A DNA stretch of 64,000 nt from Dentipellis sp. KUC8613 (GCA_002286715.1 NSJX01000057.1:97535-161534); one strand, 5' to 3'; positions 10,832 to 21,728 are shown, numbered from the stretch's first letter. The notes: generated from the letters alone by a model not told the origin. A program made the numbers and translations.

Positions 10832-12762
10832 ATGGCGCTCAAACCCACCGCGGACAACACGAAGTGCCCTGAAATCAATGACACCTTCCCTCCGCTCCCG
10901 GTGCCTCCACAGGTCACCGTCGATCAAGGCAAGCCGACGACGTGGTGGGAGGAGTGGGACATACATGAGGCCGCGCGCAAGAAAGACTATGATCCGTGCG
11001 TGGTTCTCTTTCTCGACGTGTGCTGCGTGCTTATCCCAGTACTCGATAGCAACCTCTCGCGCGTTGACCGTCTCATTCAAGCAAGTTCTGACTTTCACAA
11101 CTGGAAACTATGGCCTAAGCAGTCCACTGGACATAGGCTCAATACTGCCTGGGATAGTGTACGTGGGCCATGTTGCGATGTTTGACGCGCTATCCTGACT
11201 CCGGAGGACTAGTTCCGCACCTACATCGGGCTCCTGTACAACCCGAATAGCACTCCCAAGAAACGAGCGCTCATCGAAGCCAAGACAGATGAACAGCCGC
11301 AGAACCAGGGCGAGGAGAAGGACATCCGCATGGACAACTTCCTGAACAACCCCGAGCTGTGCATGTGTATCTTCTTCTCGTCCTATTTCCGCGACAAGGG
11401 ATTCATCTGGTGCATCTCTCGCTCTCAGTGCCGAGTTATCTGCTAATCTCTTCTTCTTTTCGGTGTAGGAGCGAGCACCGCTGCTTAGAGACTCCCAAGC
11501 TCGCCTTGTACTTCCTGCGCTACCTCGAGCGCAACCACGTGTTCCCAGAGCCCTCGTACGAGGGGTCGCTGCGACGTGCAAGCCAGATTGCCGACAGGGC
11601 ACAGATCGAGCTCCCGCTGACGCATGCGATTTCCAAAGCCGTCACGGACAACTTCCACGACGCATGCCAGGAGTGCTGGGGCACGCGCAGGCAGCCGTTC
11701 GACTGGGGCAGCTTGGAGTCGCAGAGGGACAACGACGAGGGCAAGGACAAGCCTGAAGGCATACGTGGGGATCGGAAAATAGACGTCGCCGAGCAGGTCA
11801 CCAAGAGGCAGAAGACAAATGTCGGCAGCGCCCCATTCGATGCGGTTGCCGCGTCCGTCGTCACTAATGCCACGTCCCAGCCGATCCTACTCAACCAGAA
11901 TACGGTCCCGGAGTCTGTCTCTGCCGGTGGGTGGGGCAATCCCGGGAGCCGCAGCTGGGGCAACCCATCCACTTGGGGCGCAGACAGCACCTGGGGCAAC
12001 CCATCCGCCTGGGGCGCGGACAACACCTGGGGCAACCCGTCTGCCTGGGGCGCAGACAATCCCTGGGGCAACCCGTCTGCCTGGGGCCCAGACGAGAGCA
12101 CAGACGGCGCACTCGCTGCAAGGACAAGCGGTTCCGGCTGGGGAGACGCTGGGAACGCCACGATGCCTGTGGTGTGGGATGACGACGACGACGACGACGA
12201 CGTTGGGAATGAGACGGCACCCTGGGCCCGCCCGCCGCCAACGCTCATTGGGCTGCTCGGCCCGACGGCGCTCCCGCTCACGCACGAGCCGGGCGTTGTG
12301 GAGTGGTCCATGCGCCGCATCGTCAGCCTGCACCCGCCGCTGCCGCCACGCGTGCCCGGGAGTGGGCCTGACGCGGTCGAGGAGGCGCTGGAGCGCAGCT
12401 TTGGGCGCGTCGTGTTTGCGCCATGGTTGGGCTGGGATAAGAGTGAGAAGTCAGATATCTGGAAGCCGGTGATTCCAACTACGAGTAAGGGTGCGGTGGT
12501 CACAGAGGACGCTGGGTGTGCAATGGAGGTGAAGGGCGGGGGGCGGCCGCACAATCCGTTGAAGGATGAAATCACCGTGCTTGTGATGCCTGAGATTGTG
12601 GACTTGCTGTCCGTCGGCATGGGCCTCGGGGCGCACTGGATCGAGCTTGCGAGGCAGGATGGGGTGCCATCGGGTGACCTGAAGGGAAAGAGGAAGGGAT
12701 GCCCGCGGTACTGGTATATCGAACAGGTGACGCACGTTCTGCCGAGCTACTACATTGAATAG
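10832..12762 (+). CDS. Arb1-like protein with WG/GW repeats, 587 aa
   Basis: Exons 10832-10995, 11050-11158, 11213-11409 and 11469-12762 give 588 codons. The N-terminal region has TFPPLPVPPQ, TWWEEWDIHEAA, WKLWPKQSTG and TYIGLLYNPNSTPKKRALIE. It is followed by an Arb1-type block with FFSSYFRDKGFIW and LALYFLRYLERNHVFPEPSY. Residues about 312-385 contain ten WG dipeptides in 12-residue units, then an Asp run. The C-terminal half has a second conserved-looking block (DEITVLVMPEIVDLL) ending YWYIEQVTHVLPSYYIE. Arb1 of fission yeast is a subunit of the Argonaute siRNA chaperone complex in RNAi heterochromatin, and GW/WG motifs in other proteins bind Argonaute. The Arb1 assignment rests on recalled family patterns. 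Argonaute binding is inference. The ATG at 10832 is followed directly by the family-like N-terminus. Confidence 0.65.
11929..12150. repeat. 36-bp coding minisatellite encoding WG-rich units
   Basis: Inside the last exon of the Arb1-like gene, about four 36-base units encode AWGADNTWGNPS-type dodecapeptides, flanked by more divergent WG units. The period is a multiple of three, so expansions stay in frame. Confidence 0.85.
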
Positions 12763-13282
12763 AGTAGCCTCTTGCACGTATCTGCTTTCGTTCTACCTTC
12801 TTTTCTGATTTGCCACTCAGTTCCATAATCCTTGTTTTCGTTACGTACGTTTCTGCTTTGAGAATACACCCGCCACAAGTTGCATGTACAACTGGACTCG
12901 CATAATACAGGGCAATGAATGAGAATCAAAAGCAATACAATTTGACGAGTAAGCATATAAAAAATGAAAGCACTGGGGGCTCGATCTTGCCGTGCAGCAA
13001 TGTTGCGGCTTTGCTCGCAGTATGAATTCACAGGGATATCGTACCGTATCTCTCGACGGCCAATTCACATGCCACTGGTTGGCTTCGTTATCCGCAATTG
13101 GCTGGGCTCAATGATGTACCAAAATGTCAGAGGCCGTACTGGGAGATGCTGCTATAGGCTATGAAGCCCACTACATGTCTCTAAGTAGACAATTGCTTGC
13201 ATACACGTCAAAGGTGCCCAAGGATTCCTACATCCCACCTCTCACAGCGCCTCGCAAAAACTATCTCAGAACAGGTCGCTTC
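12763..13282. other. Convergent intergenic region
   Basis: 3' flanks of a plus-strand gene ending at 12762 and a minus-strand gene ending at 13283. A/T-richer, with no gene seen. Confidence 0.5.
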
Positions 13283-14434
13283 CTATATGCCTGCTGCCAC
13301 ACTCTTCGCCCTTCGAGATCGGGTCGCCATTGTTGTCTTTGAAGATCTCTTCACCCAGTTTGGGGTGCGATCTCGATCTTGAAACGACAGTACGCGATCA
13401 GGAATAAAAGGGTGCTCGTGGTCGTCGTCTTCGGATACCGGGATCCACTTCCCACCTAACGTGTACAACCACACTTGTCGCTCTCCCGTCACGGTGTGAG
13501 TGTGGATCCAGATGTGGCCCGGCACAGTCTTCTCCTTCAATTCCGCGGGCGGGGAAAAGAGGGTGGTCGGTGACGATGATGTATACCAAAAGGTTATGCC
13601 GGATGAGGACCTTGCCGAAAATTTTCGCGAGTGTAGTTTTACACCGAGGCCTGAATCTCCGGCGGTGACACTAACGCCAAGAGGTGAAGGCAGTCTTCGA
13701 AAACCAGCAATGAGCGAGAGGAACGACCATTGAGCAGTATCAAATGAATACGTCACCCATAATTCGACAGTGCAGCTGATTCTGCGTCTCCCATGGCAAC
13801 ATACCTCAACGGCTGCAGAAACGCCTCGCGTTCTATTTCCGAGAAGCCCGCAGGCAGTACGTTTGCTTCGGCAATCTTGTTGAAATGCGTCATGTTGTTT
13901 TGTTCAGCAGCCGAAGCCAAGAGCTGCGCGGACAGCGCAGCAAGGTTGCCTTTTCCCGGAAGAAGAGCGCGGATTATTTCTTCGAGACGTTCGACCTTAC
14001 TGCAGCCATCCCCACGCACTTCCTCACTGGTGTTTACCAAGGTCTCGAGCGCGGAAGTTCCCTTCTGAGGCGCCTGGTTGGGCTTTGTCTGAGCCGGCCT
14101 GGAGGGAGAGGATTTCATGGTCACGAACGGAAATACTTCGCTTGGATTGTGAATGAGAACTCACGTCTTGATATCCACCCTGACATTAGGCTGGCGAAAT
14201 TGAGCCCCCATGTTGCCGGAGTCGCCAAAGTCGTTTAGCTGAGCGGGCCAGATCTGACGCCGGATAGTCGCCTGGAGCGCGGATTGCCTACGATCAACAT
14301 GCAACAGCGGAAAGCCACAGTGGATACCGCACCTTGTTCCTCAGAAGCACGGAGTCGCTGTGATCCAGGTCAACGACCTCCCCATAAGTAGGCTTCGGTT
14401 GCTCTTTGATTTCGGGGTCAGCAGAGTTAGACAT
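13283..14434 (-). CDS. Protein of unknown function, four exons, 331 aa
   Basis: Exons 14434-14333, 14271-14165, 14098-13805 and 13775-13283 sum to 332 codons. The N-terminus contains KPTYGEVVDLDHSDS, then WPAQLNDFGDSGNMGAQFRQ. The middle has a Pro/Gln/Lys linker and a helical stretch (VERLEEIIRALLPGKGN). The last exon is beta-rich (TVELWVTYSFDTAQWSFL, GHIWIHTHTVTGERQVWLY) and ends with a basic tail. No catalytic signature or membrane segment is visible. Clean splicing in four exons argues for a real conserved protein. I recall similar agaricomycete proteins without a function. The ATG at 14434 is the first in the open frame. Confidence 0.6.
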
Positions 14435-14702
14435 GGGGCATGGAGAAGAACTGTTAGGTGCTGGCTGACTTGCCCAGCTATTTGAGAGCGCCTGCGCCTG
14501 TTATCACGATGCCCTCTCGTTATCACGATGAGGATCACTTGAGAACCTATACAAAAGAAGAAAAATCCCAATAGCTCTGAAATCATGAGGATTAAACGTT
14601 GGATACCCACAACTCCAGACTGGTGTGGCTATATCTCGGACAGCCAGTGTTGGTGAAGCTTGAAGCTACAATCGAATATCTACATAACGAACCGCGTCTA
14701 GA

Positions 14703-15167
14703 GTGCCTCTCCCATCGCCCTCCAGCTCGCCGTGCGGCCGTCCACGTGCCTACACGTGCAGATCTTGTGAGATAAGTTACAGGCTCGACCCTCACCACGC
14801 CATCCCGAGCCCTATTGAACAACTCTCCTTAGAAACACTATCTCACCGCTGTCCTGTCACTAGAGTCCTTATTTTCTTTCGCCATCGACAAAGCGCAAGA
14901 CGCAGGGCGGTTAGGGAGCTGGAAGAGAGACGCACGGAGTGGTCCTCCATATGCGCGCGTCGAAAGGTGTGTCTCATCCTTGAGTCTGATGATATCGTCA
15001 CATTGCTATGTACCCTGCGTATATACGTCCCTCGGTCCTTTGTGAGAGGGTTAGTCGACTCGCTTCAGCTTATGGACAACATCAATCTGCGCCGCGCCCA
15101 AGAGCTACAAGCGCTCGCAGACGCGAACGTGCTCACGCTCACAGGCGCGTTTCAAGGGCCAAATTAG
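14703..15167 (+). CDS. Doubtful ORF, 154 aa
   Basis: An uninterrupted frame begins with a Pro/Ser-rich segment and ends with a helical Leu-rich part containing ARRRAVRELEERRTEW and LRRAQELQALADANVLTL. It could be an exon of a small helical protein like its neighbours or a chance frame. The first 50 residues look non-coding. No similarity is recognised. Confidence 0.25.
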   Translation: MPLPSPSSSPCGRPRAYTCRSCEISYRLDPHHAIPSPIEQLSLETLSHRCPVTRVLIFFRHRQSARRRAVRELEERRTEWSSICARRKVCLILESDDIVTLLCTLRIYVPRSFVRGLVDSLQLMDNINLRRAQELQALADANVLTLTGAFQGPN

Positions 15168-15915
15168 CTCAACATCGCAAGCCTGTCGTACGCTCGTAGT
15201 TATGGCGCCCCGTGCACGAGCCTAGCAACTCAACATCGGTCGCGTACGCGTACGGCTCGCGTACGGCCCACGTACGGCCCAAGGCGAAGGCATCATCAAC
15301 CGCTCGAATATACAAGACGTCGCATCTGTTCACTTCGCGGGGAGAATTCATGCTAGTATCAAACCTGTACACCAGCTTTGCCTTTCCTGATTATTCAGAA
15401 ATCTGTCCCGTGTGCATTGTAGGATGATGATTTTTGGACTGACTTTTGTGCTGCACTCCTTTCTGACTCAGCTCCGCCCACCGGTCAAAAGTGAGACACA
15501 TCTGTGAGTATGGTGCCCGTTACTGGCCGAACTATCATGCATGTTACTCTATGCTATCTTGTGTCATAAGCATGAGGCGTGTTTCGACGGTCTGCCAGTG
15601 TACTTGATTGACCTCTTGATACCCATCGAATCTCTTGTATCTAGCTATTCAAGATCGTCAGACCTGTGAGCTCTTGACTTTGAGTGCAGCGGCCTCAATG
15701 CTACGGGAGCCTCGCAAGATCCCGACTCAGAATCAGCGTCTACGCATCGGGATCTTTAGAAGCATATATTCTTCTTTGTGGGTCCCTGTGGGTCCACCGC
15801 TGTGGTTCGCGTCACTGCTACTTCGTTTGGTAGCAACACTCAAGAAGTTTAGATACGGTAAGGTATGCTACTATACACAACACATTGCCGATGCTAGCTC
15901 AGTTTCATACATCTA
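15168..15915. other. Intergenic, nothing recognised
   Basis: No convincing gene. It lies 3' of the minus-strand gene ending at 15916. Confidence 0.5.
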
Positions 15916-16517
15916 CTACAGCTGTATGGTAACCTCCCCCGCCATATCATCGCCCAAGTCAAGAGACATCAAGAATTGAAGAATGAACCTGCATAGTTAT
16001 GAGACGTTGTTATGGACATGAACAGATAGCTGACTGAAGTATAGCACTTACTGCAATGCAGCTCTGTCCACGTTTCGGGCCGCCTTAGCCTGTTTCCGAA
16101 AGGCGACAACCGTACCAAGTGAGACAGCAGCTATCTCTCCTCTCCATTGGAAATGCGGGAATAACCGGCGAAGCGCAGGGTTCACCGGAGCGCGCGCGTC
16201 GTACCATCCACAGACAAAGAATGTCTCCTGCGGCAGTGTGACAACGCACTCGTGGATGACTGGGACGGGTGGAGGGATCTTTGAATGCGTGAAAGCCTCG
16301 TAGAATAGTATGTAGGGAGGGTTTTCGAAGGTCTCGTCACGAGGGTGCATGGCGTTGAACTTATGGAGACGGCGACGGACTGTCTGGCCGTAGATATAAG
16401 CGGGAATGGACTTCTTTTTATGGATCTGGAGTAGGTTATTAGACGGTAGTTCATATCTTTCACCAAGGAAACCCTCACATGTCCTGTTTGAGGCGGAGGA
16501 GCGCGTAGCACTACCAT
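15916..16517 (-). CDS. Conserved-looking protein of unknown function, 161 aa
   Basis: Exons 16517-16479, 16425-16052 and 15988-15916 give 162 codons. The protein has a basic N-terminus (HIHKKKSIPAYIYGQTVRRR), then PRDETFENPPYILFYEAFTH. Next come VIHECVVTLPQETFFVCGWY with DARAPVNPALRRLFPHF, and a C-terminal helix. The Cys/His/Trp content and many aromatic positions suggest a compact fold, but I recognise no enzyme motif. A TATA-like element lies about 60 bp upstream of the ATG. Exon phases are consistent throughout. It sits between the 331-residue unknown gene and the group of small helical proteins. Confidence 0.6.
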
Positions 16518-16577
16518 GACGGCAGTTGGAAAAAAATGAGAAAGAGGACGTTCGTGTGCACATGCGCTCAGACAGGC

Positions 16578-16583
16578 TTTATA
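16578..16583 (-). promoter_or_regulatory. TATA-like element
   Basis: TATAAA on the minus strand, 61 bp upstream of the ATG at 16517. The position is plausible for a fungal core promoter; the match is by sequence only. Confidence 0.4.
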
Positions 16584-16826
16584 GACAGCAGACACGAGGA
16601 AAAGGCGAGTGTCAGACAAGCGAGCCTGATATTAGAAGAGCGCTAGATGAGAAATGCAAGGGTTCCTGCTAAACGCCGCACAAGTTGGATGACAGACGCA
16701 CACATACGTATATTAACTCGTGCATCCAAAACCACGACACAATGAATACGCGAAACAGCGGGCAGTACAAAGGAACTTCTTAGGTAGAGATACGTAGGCG
16801 TAGGTGGGATATCGACTTGTGAGCAA

Positions 16827-17418
16827 TCATCCACGGAATCTAGTCGGCACAAAAATAGAGAAGACTATGCATACGATGACGAGCAAAATAATGAGGGCGG
16901 CGGGTTCCTCTGAGGGAGTGATAACTGCACCGCGCGGACACTGGCGACGAACCCAGCGACCCCCCTCCGATACCCATAGGCCGTGCGTTGCGGCATCCCT
17001 TACATAGAGCAACTCCCGCTCGACCGCGGCGAGCCGCTTCTCGAGAAATTTGAGGTCTGGCAAGTCATTGAAGTCGCCCTCGATAGCCGTCATGCGGCTA
17101 TCCAGCCTGGAAAGTCGAATGAAGGTATAAAGGTCGAGAGCATTGTCATCGCCCGCATCGATGGCGTCGGCAAGGCTCTTGGCTACGGGGATGTTGTCGC
17201 CAAGTCTCCCCGCTACCCCAAGCTGACAAGGTTGTTACACAAAGGGATCCGAATGGATACGGCGGCCATACCTTTGCGCTGCTGTCGGCTTCATCAAGGG
17301 CCGTCGGGCTGACGGCTGCGGTGTCGTCCAGCGATTCCTACTGGGCATTAGAGGAGTGGATAATTGATCATAGTTCAAGGCTCACCAGTTGATCGTTCGG
17401 TGTGGTAGGAGACGACAT
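16827..17418 (-). CDS. Small tail-anchored protein, 164 aa
   Basis: Exons 17418-17386, 17337-17272 and 17222-16827 give 165 codons, with both introns (48 and 49 nt) in phase 0. The N-terminus is acidic and polar. The middle has FIRLSRLDSRMTAIEG and KFLEKRLAAVERELLYVRDA, a probable coiled coil. The C-terminus has one strong hydrophobic stretch, AALIILLVIVCIVFSIFV (about 141-158), and a short basic tail. This is a classic tail-anchor design, so insertion into an internal membrane is likely. A TATA box lies 58 bp upstream. The family is not recognised, but the architecture matches the genes at 9134-9776 and 18822-19509. Confidence 0.65.
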
Positions 17419-17475
17419 AGATGCGGCGCGCGATGTTAGAGTCGAAGTTGGGAAGGTGGTGCGACGGGAACATGT

Positions 17476-17483
17476 TTTATAAA
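17476..17483 (-). promoter_or_regulatory. TATA box
   Basis: The self-complementary octamer TTTATAAA lies 58 bp upstream of the ATG at 17418, a good position for a core promoter of that gene. Confidence 0.45.
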
Positions 17484-18586
17484 GATTCCCGAGCCGATAT
17501 AGAACCTCTGGCTGGCTAGGCAAGGATGGTGTCGATGTTCTAGAATAGACGACGAACAATGGCGGCTGATGTGAACCGATCCAGCGTGTTCGAAGAAGTA
17601 AGGAGGACAATGCATCGAATGTGGCCGGCTGAAACGAGGCATCTCAGATGAAAGGGAAGAAGTTTCAAATTCAGCGCACCCGGGTCAGAAACCCCCTGAA
17701 TTTGTCCCATCGATGGCATGTGTGCACCAGCAGACTCGGGCAGGCAGGAGGCGCACGGACTCGTGCGATTAGCTCAGAAGATAATTCAGGCAGGTCCGAC
17801 AGGGATGCTGAGGTACTCACAGTGTGGACGACTGTCAAAAGTCCTGCGGTCGCTGACGCGTACGGTGATAGCGGCGCCGAATTAATTATGTATATAAATA
17901 TAGAGTATACTGATGAGATGACCCGTTAAACGTTGATCGTTGAGAGTTCACGACCGACTCATGCAGGCTAGGCAATGCCATCCAGGAGTACCATGTCAGC
18001 ATGCAAATATTGACGATCAGCGGGTAAGTCAGTTTCCGGCTATCTAGATAGACAAAGATATTAGCTAAGTTGCAGCAACGGCAGTCTCTTCCACCCCCCC
18101 TATCTTCGCGCCTATCATGGACCATTACCTCGTGTAAAACAGCGCATTCATATCCACCGAGTAAAGAAGCTACAACGCAAGGCACTGTCCGATCATCAAC
18201 TGACAGTCTTGGGTGTGTGGCTTTTTTCAGGGTCCAGTTCGGACTCGTGTCAATGATCATCGTGAACCGATTTTTGCAGGTCAGACGGGACTCTTGGGCA
18301 CCTAGAAAGAGTCATTTTACGCAGAAGTGACCAGGGACAAGGTCTATATCGAAAAAACCCCGATAATGTAACATTTTATTGTGGGTCCTTATGAGCCCAT
18401 CATGCGACCATGTCGCAGCCCTACTCAGTCCGCACATCGCTCCATGGATCCCTTCCCGAATGTGTACCCTTCACACAATTCACATGGAGCAATGGCAAGC
18501 ATTTCACCTTCGCGTTTCAGAATTTCTCGTCGTGTAGTCGGTGAGGTTATTCTGGCCCTGAAACGAAGCGACAGCGTGGAGCTGGC
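17484..18586. other. Divergent intergenic region
   Basis: It separates the minus-strand small gene from a plus-strand one. Short frames only. It should carry promoters for both directions. Confidence 0.45.
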
Positions 18587-18592
18587 TATAAG
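18587..18592 (+). promoter_or_regulatory. TATA-like element
   Basis: TATAAG stands 50 bp before an ATG at 18637 and 235 bp before the ATG used for the next gene. This suggests a short 5' exon or a leader intron: an intron-like segment starts at 18655 (gtacgt) and ends at 18723 (ctag). Confidence 0.3.
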
Positions 18593-18821
18593 AGTGCAGT
18601 GCGCACTGCGGTGTCCATCTCTTTATCTTGATTGCCATGCCCTCCGCCAGCACTGTACGTCAAGACTCGGTGATTTCTTTCTTGCTTTCTTTTATTTCGC
18701 CTTCTCATGATTCTCCTTCCTAGTTCACCGGGGCTGGGGGTGATCTCTTTCTTGCAGGTGACTGTCAGGTCTCCGTGGACGAGTTCTGCAAAGTACGTCG
18801 TCATTTATCTCTATAGCTGAG

Positions 18822-19509
18822 ATGTCAGGATGGCCCGACTCAGCGCTGGTCATACAGAACTTCAAAGCCCTCTTGGACCGAGTTACAGAAGTCGCCCCTG
18901 AACGCGCGCAGCCCATCGAACGCTCTTCGGGAGGTGTAAGTCAACCCTTTTCTGTCTCTGCATTTCACAACTGACATATCTCTGCAGTACTCCCACCTAC
19001 CCTCCCCTACCGCGGCCGAGGACCCTCGCTCTGAGGTAAGCAAGACATCCTCCGTTCGATATTGCTGAATTAAATTTTTTGCTTTGACCACACAGGACAC
19101 TCCCCGTAGGCTATTCACGCCGCTGCCGACAGCGACAGGCGGCCCAGCCAGTCACCTCGCACTGCCGTCATCTCTCCTTTTCAGTCAAGATGCCCACGAT
19201 TCTCACTCCGTCGTCGCGCTTCGTCAAGATAGGGCCAATGAATTACTCGACCACTTGGTTCTCGACCAGCTGTCGAGGCTCGCTCGTATGTGCGCGATCA
19301 TGCTGGAGCAGTCCCCGAAGGACGGTCGACACACCAACAGGTTTCAAGCGCCTGTGGCTGCCTCCCGACACCGGCTCAGAGATGCGTGCATCTCGATCTT
19401 TCGTTTGGTGTTTCATCTTTTACTATTAATACTTGCCACCGAGTCTGCAATTCGGCGTGCCAAAGAGTATTTTGGCTTTGATTTCACTACGATTCAATTC
19501 GCTGCTTAA
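18822..19509 (+). CDS. Small helical protein with C-terminal hydrophobic segment, 191 aa
   Basis: Exons 18822-18935, 18988-19035 and 19096-19509 give 192 codons with phase-0 introns. Residues 1-38 are helical (ALVIQNFKALLDRVTEVAPE). A Ser/Pro/Thr-rich linker follows, then helices with RANELLDHLVLDQLSRLARM. Near the end is CISIFRLVFHLLLLILA (about 152-168), a likely membrane segment, followed by a 23-residue tail. The ATG at 18822 is in good context. A TATA-like element and intron-like sequence upstream suggest the transcript begins near 18615, and the start could lie in an upstream exon at 18637. Third member of the local group. Function unknown. Confidence 0.6.
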
Positions 19510-19940
19510 TATTCCTACTTCACCACTTGCCCTTGTACGGAAAGCCGACCATTACTTGATGTGATGGCGCCAGAATACGCTTGCCTATATATTGATAACT
19601 CACTCTCCCCGATGTCCTTTGCTCTGATGTAGTAATATTATTTTCCAAGAATTCTATGCGCTTCCGAGATCCACGCCTTATACGGCAGCTTGGCTCAGTG
19701 GCGCACATGCGGCCTGAAGCTGAAGGCCTGATCAGCCCGTGCACGCGGTCTTTGTTTGTCCCTCCACGCCTTGCAGCTGCAGCCTATTTTGGGCCTAGAT
19801 TGTACATGCTCATGTTTGCAGGTTCCACTGAGCTTATAAGCCGACTTTCTCCCGCATGCTGGAATCGCAGTACTCTACCTCCCCCCTCTTAACCCCCAAT
19901 ATCAGCTTTATCATTCGGAGCCTACAACAACGCCTGCCCT

Positions 19941-20592
19941 ATGAGCGACCGTCCTCAGGTGTGTCAATGTCCCAGAACTTCATGGGTGCGTTCAAAGGAT
20001 GCTGACAGTCCGCTGCGCAGACAGAAAGCGGAGACCGCAAACGTTCCTCCCGCCCTGTCTCACTTCGTCACCACCTGCTCCTCAGTAAACAGATTGAATT
20101 GATTCGGAAAGGTGTGGCGTCTTATATATCACTTGTGAAAGATGAATGCGCTCATCTGAACACAATCATACAGAGCGCAGGTCTTCGGCGAGCGATACCC
20201 AAGCCGACGCTGCTGGGACCCGGCCCAGCGAAGAATATACCGCATTAGACTTTCAGATCGCCTCGATGCTTCCTGTCCTCCATTCTTTGCACAAGATGCA
20301 AGTCGTCACTGACATCCGGCTTGTGGAGCTGCAAGACGACATAATACAGCTTCGCAGGCAGATGAATGACATAGTCCGTATCCGCGGCGCGGAGAATGTA
20401 GCATCCAGTTCCACAGAAGTCGGTACGCCAGGTGGCGGTGTGAGTACGATGGTTATATTTCTTAGGCATCACTGATCTACTTCATAGGAGCGGCAGATTG
20501 TCAACAGCTGGGCAGTCACTGACAACGTCCTCAACATTATTAACTACATTGTTGACTTGATTCTCGGCAGATGGTGGATGCGTGAGATGTAG
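19941..20592 (+). CDS. Small helical protein, four exons, 159 aa
   Basis: Exons 19941-19958, 20021-20111, 20174-20439 and 20488-20592 sum to 160 codons. The first exon encodes six residues only. The middle has a long amphipathic helix (LHKMQVVTDIRLVELQDDII then QLRRQMND), a probable coiled coil. The last exon encodes an amphipathic or weakly hydrophobic C-terminus (NVLNIINYIVDLILGRWWM). It resembles its upstream neighbour in size, intron style and order of parts, but the end is less hydrophobic, so membrane anchoring is less certain. No family recognised. Confidence 0.6.
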
Positions 20593-20757
20593 CTTCGTCC
20601 ATACGTACCCGAAGTTATACCTACCCCGAATTTGAGAAAATTTCTAGCCAGCACCTTTGTTTCATGTCCCTGGACCAGCCTTAGCCTCTATTCGCAGGTG
20701 TGTACCGTAGTACGGACAATATCTGAGTGAGCGCTCTTTCCGCTACCCCTGTGAAAG

Positions 20758-20815
20758 GCGGCCGGCCCATCCGAGTCAGCACTTTACTAGTAGCAACGTT
20801 TGACGGGCCGGCCGC
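20758..20815. repeat. Perfect 11-bp GC-rich inverted repeat
   Basis: The arm GCGGCCGGCCC at 20758-20768 is exactly complementary to GGGCCGGCCGC at 20805-20815, with a 36-nt AT-richer spacer. This could be a hairpin, the ends of a tiny non-autonomous element, or chance in GC-rich sequence. Confidence 0.7.
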
Positions 20816-21673
20816 CAGTGCCATCACCGGCTGTGAGTCTCGGACGGGTTCACGCCAGATCTAGACGGTCATTCAGTTCATTTATGTATGTCAGACATGT
20901 AAGTATACGTAGAGTTCAGAATGTTGTCAGACGTGCTCAGACCGTCAGGCTGCTGACATCAGACTCGTCAGAGACTCTATAAACATCAGATTTTATCACG
21001 CAGGCTCAGACATATCATAAAAAACATTCAGCTATCGAAAAATGACTCTACGTAACTATTGTAAGCAGTACGATAAGTAGGTTAAAGACTGTCTGATCAC
21101 TTGTGTGCACATAGCCGCGAGCACAAAACAAAGCCCAGCTCACGCTTTCGGGGCGCTGCACACGACGCAGTGGACGGGGCAATGATGCGTGAAAAAGATG
21201 GGACACGCAACAAAGGCGCGTTGAAGGTGCTGCGCGTAGTGGACCGAGTGGGAGGTGGCAAGAGCACAATTACCTACTTACGAAGGGTGTACGCCGCGCG
21301 ACGGTCACGACATGAGGAAGACAAGAGCGACGGCTCACTGCGGAGAATAAGGCTATACCGGGGGGCCGGGATGCGCTGGCGATAAAATGTACTGGAGACA
21401 TATTCAGCCGAATGAAACGTGCTGGCGCTACAGGAGGGAGGGCGAAGCGAGATACATAACTGATTCACACTGAGGGATGCGAGGGTGCGCTTATCTTAAT
21501 CGCAGGGTGTACGTGTGGGATGGACGACAACGCATGGAGGTAACGATGGTGCCGTCAAGAAGCGTAGAGATGGAGGCGATATCGAACGACGGCACTTACT
21601 CGCAAGGCCAATTCCGAAGCATGCCAATTTTCGAGGCATTTCATTGTTTCATTGAGAGCTGGACGTGCGCTAC

Positions 21674-21728
21674 GGTGAAGGTGAAGGTGAAGGTGAAGGT
21701 GAAGGTGAAGGTGAAGGTGAAGGTGAAG
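21674..21728. repeat. GGTGAA hexanucleotide repeat, about nine copies
   Basis: Perfect hexamers. On the minus strand one frame reads His-Leu repeats within an ORF I do not consider a gene. Likely a neutral microsatellite. Confidence 0.9.

Noticed and set aside
11520..12620. Long minus-strand frame opposite the Arb1-like gene
   Set aside because: Antisense shadow. The plus strand shows conserved blocks, exact splicing and the WG repeat.
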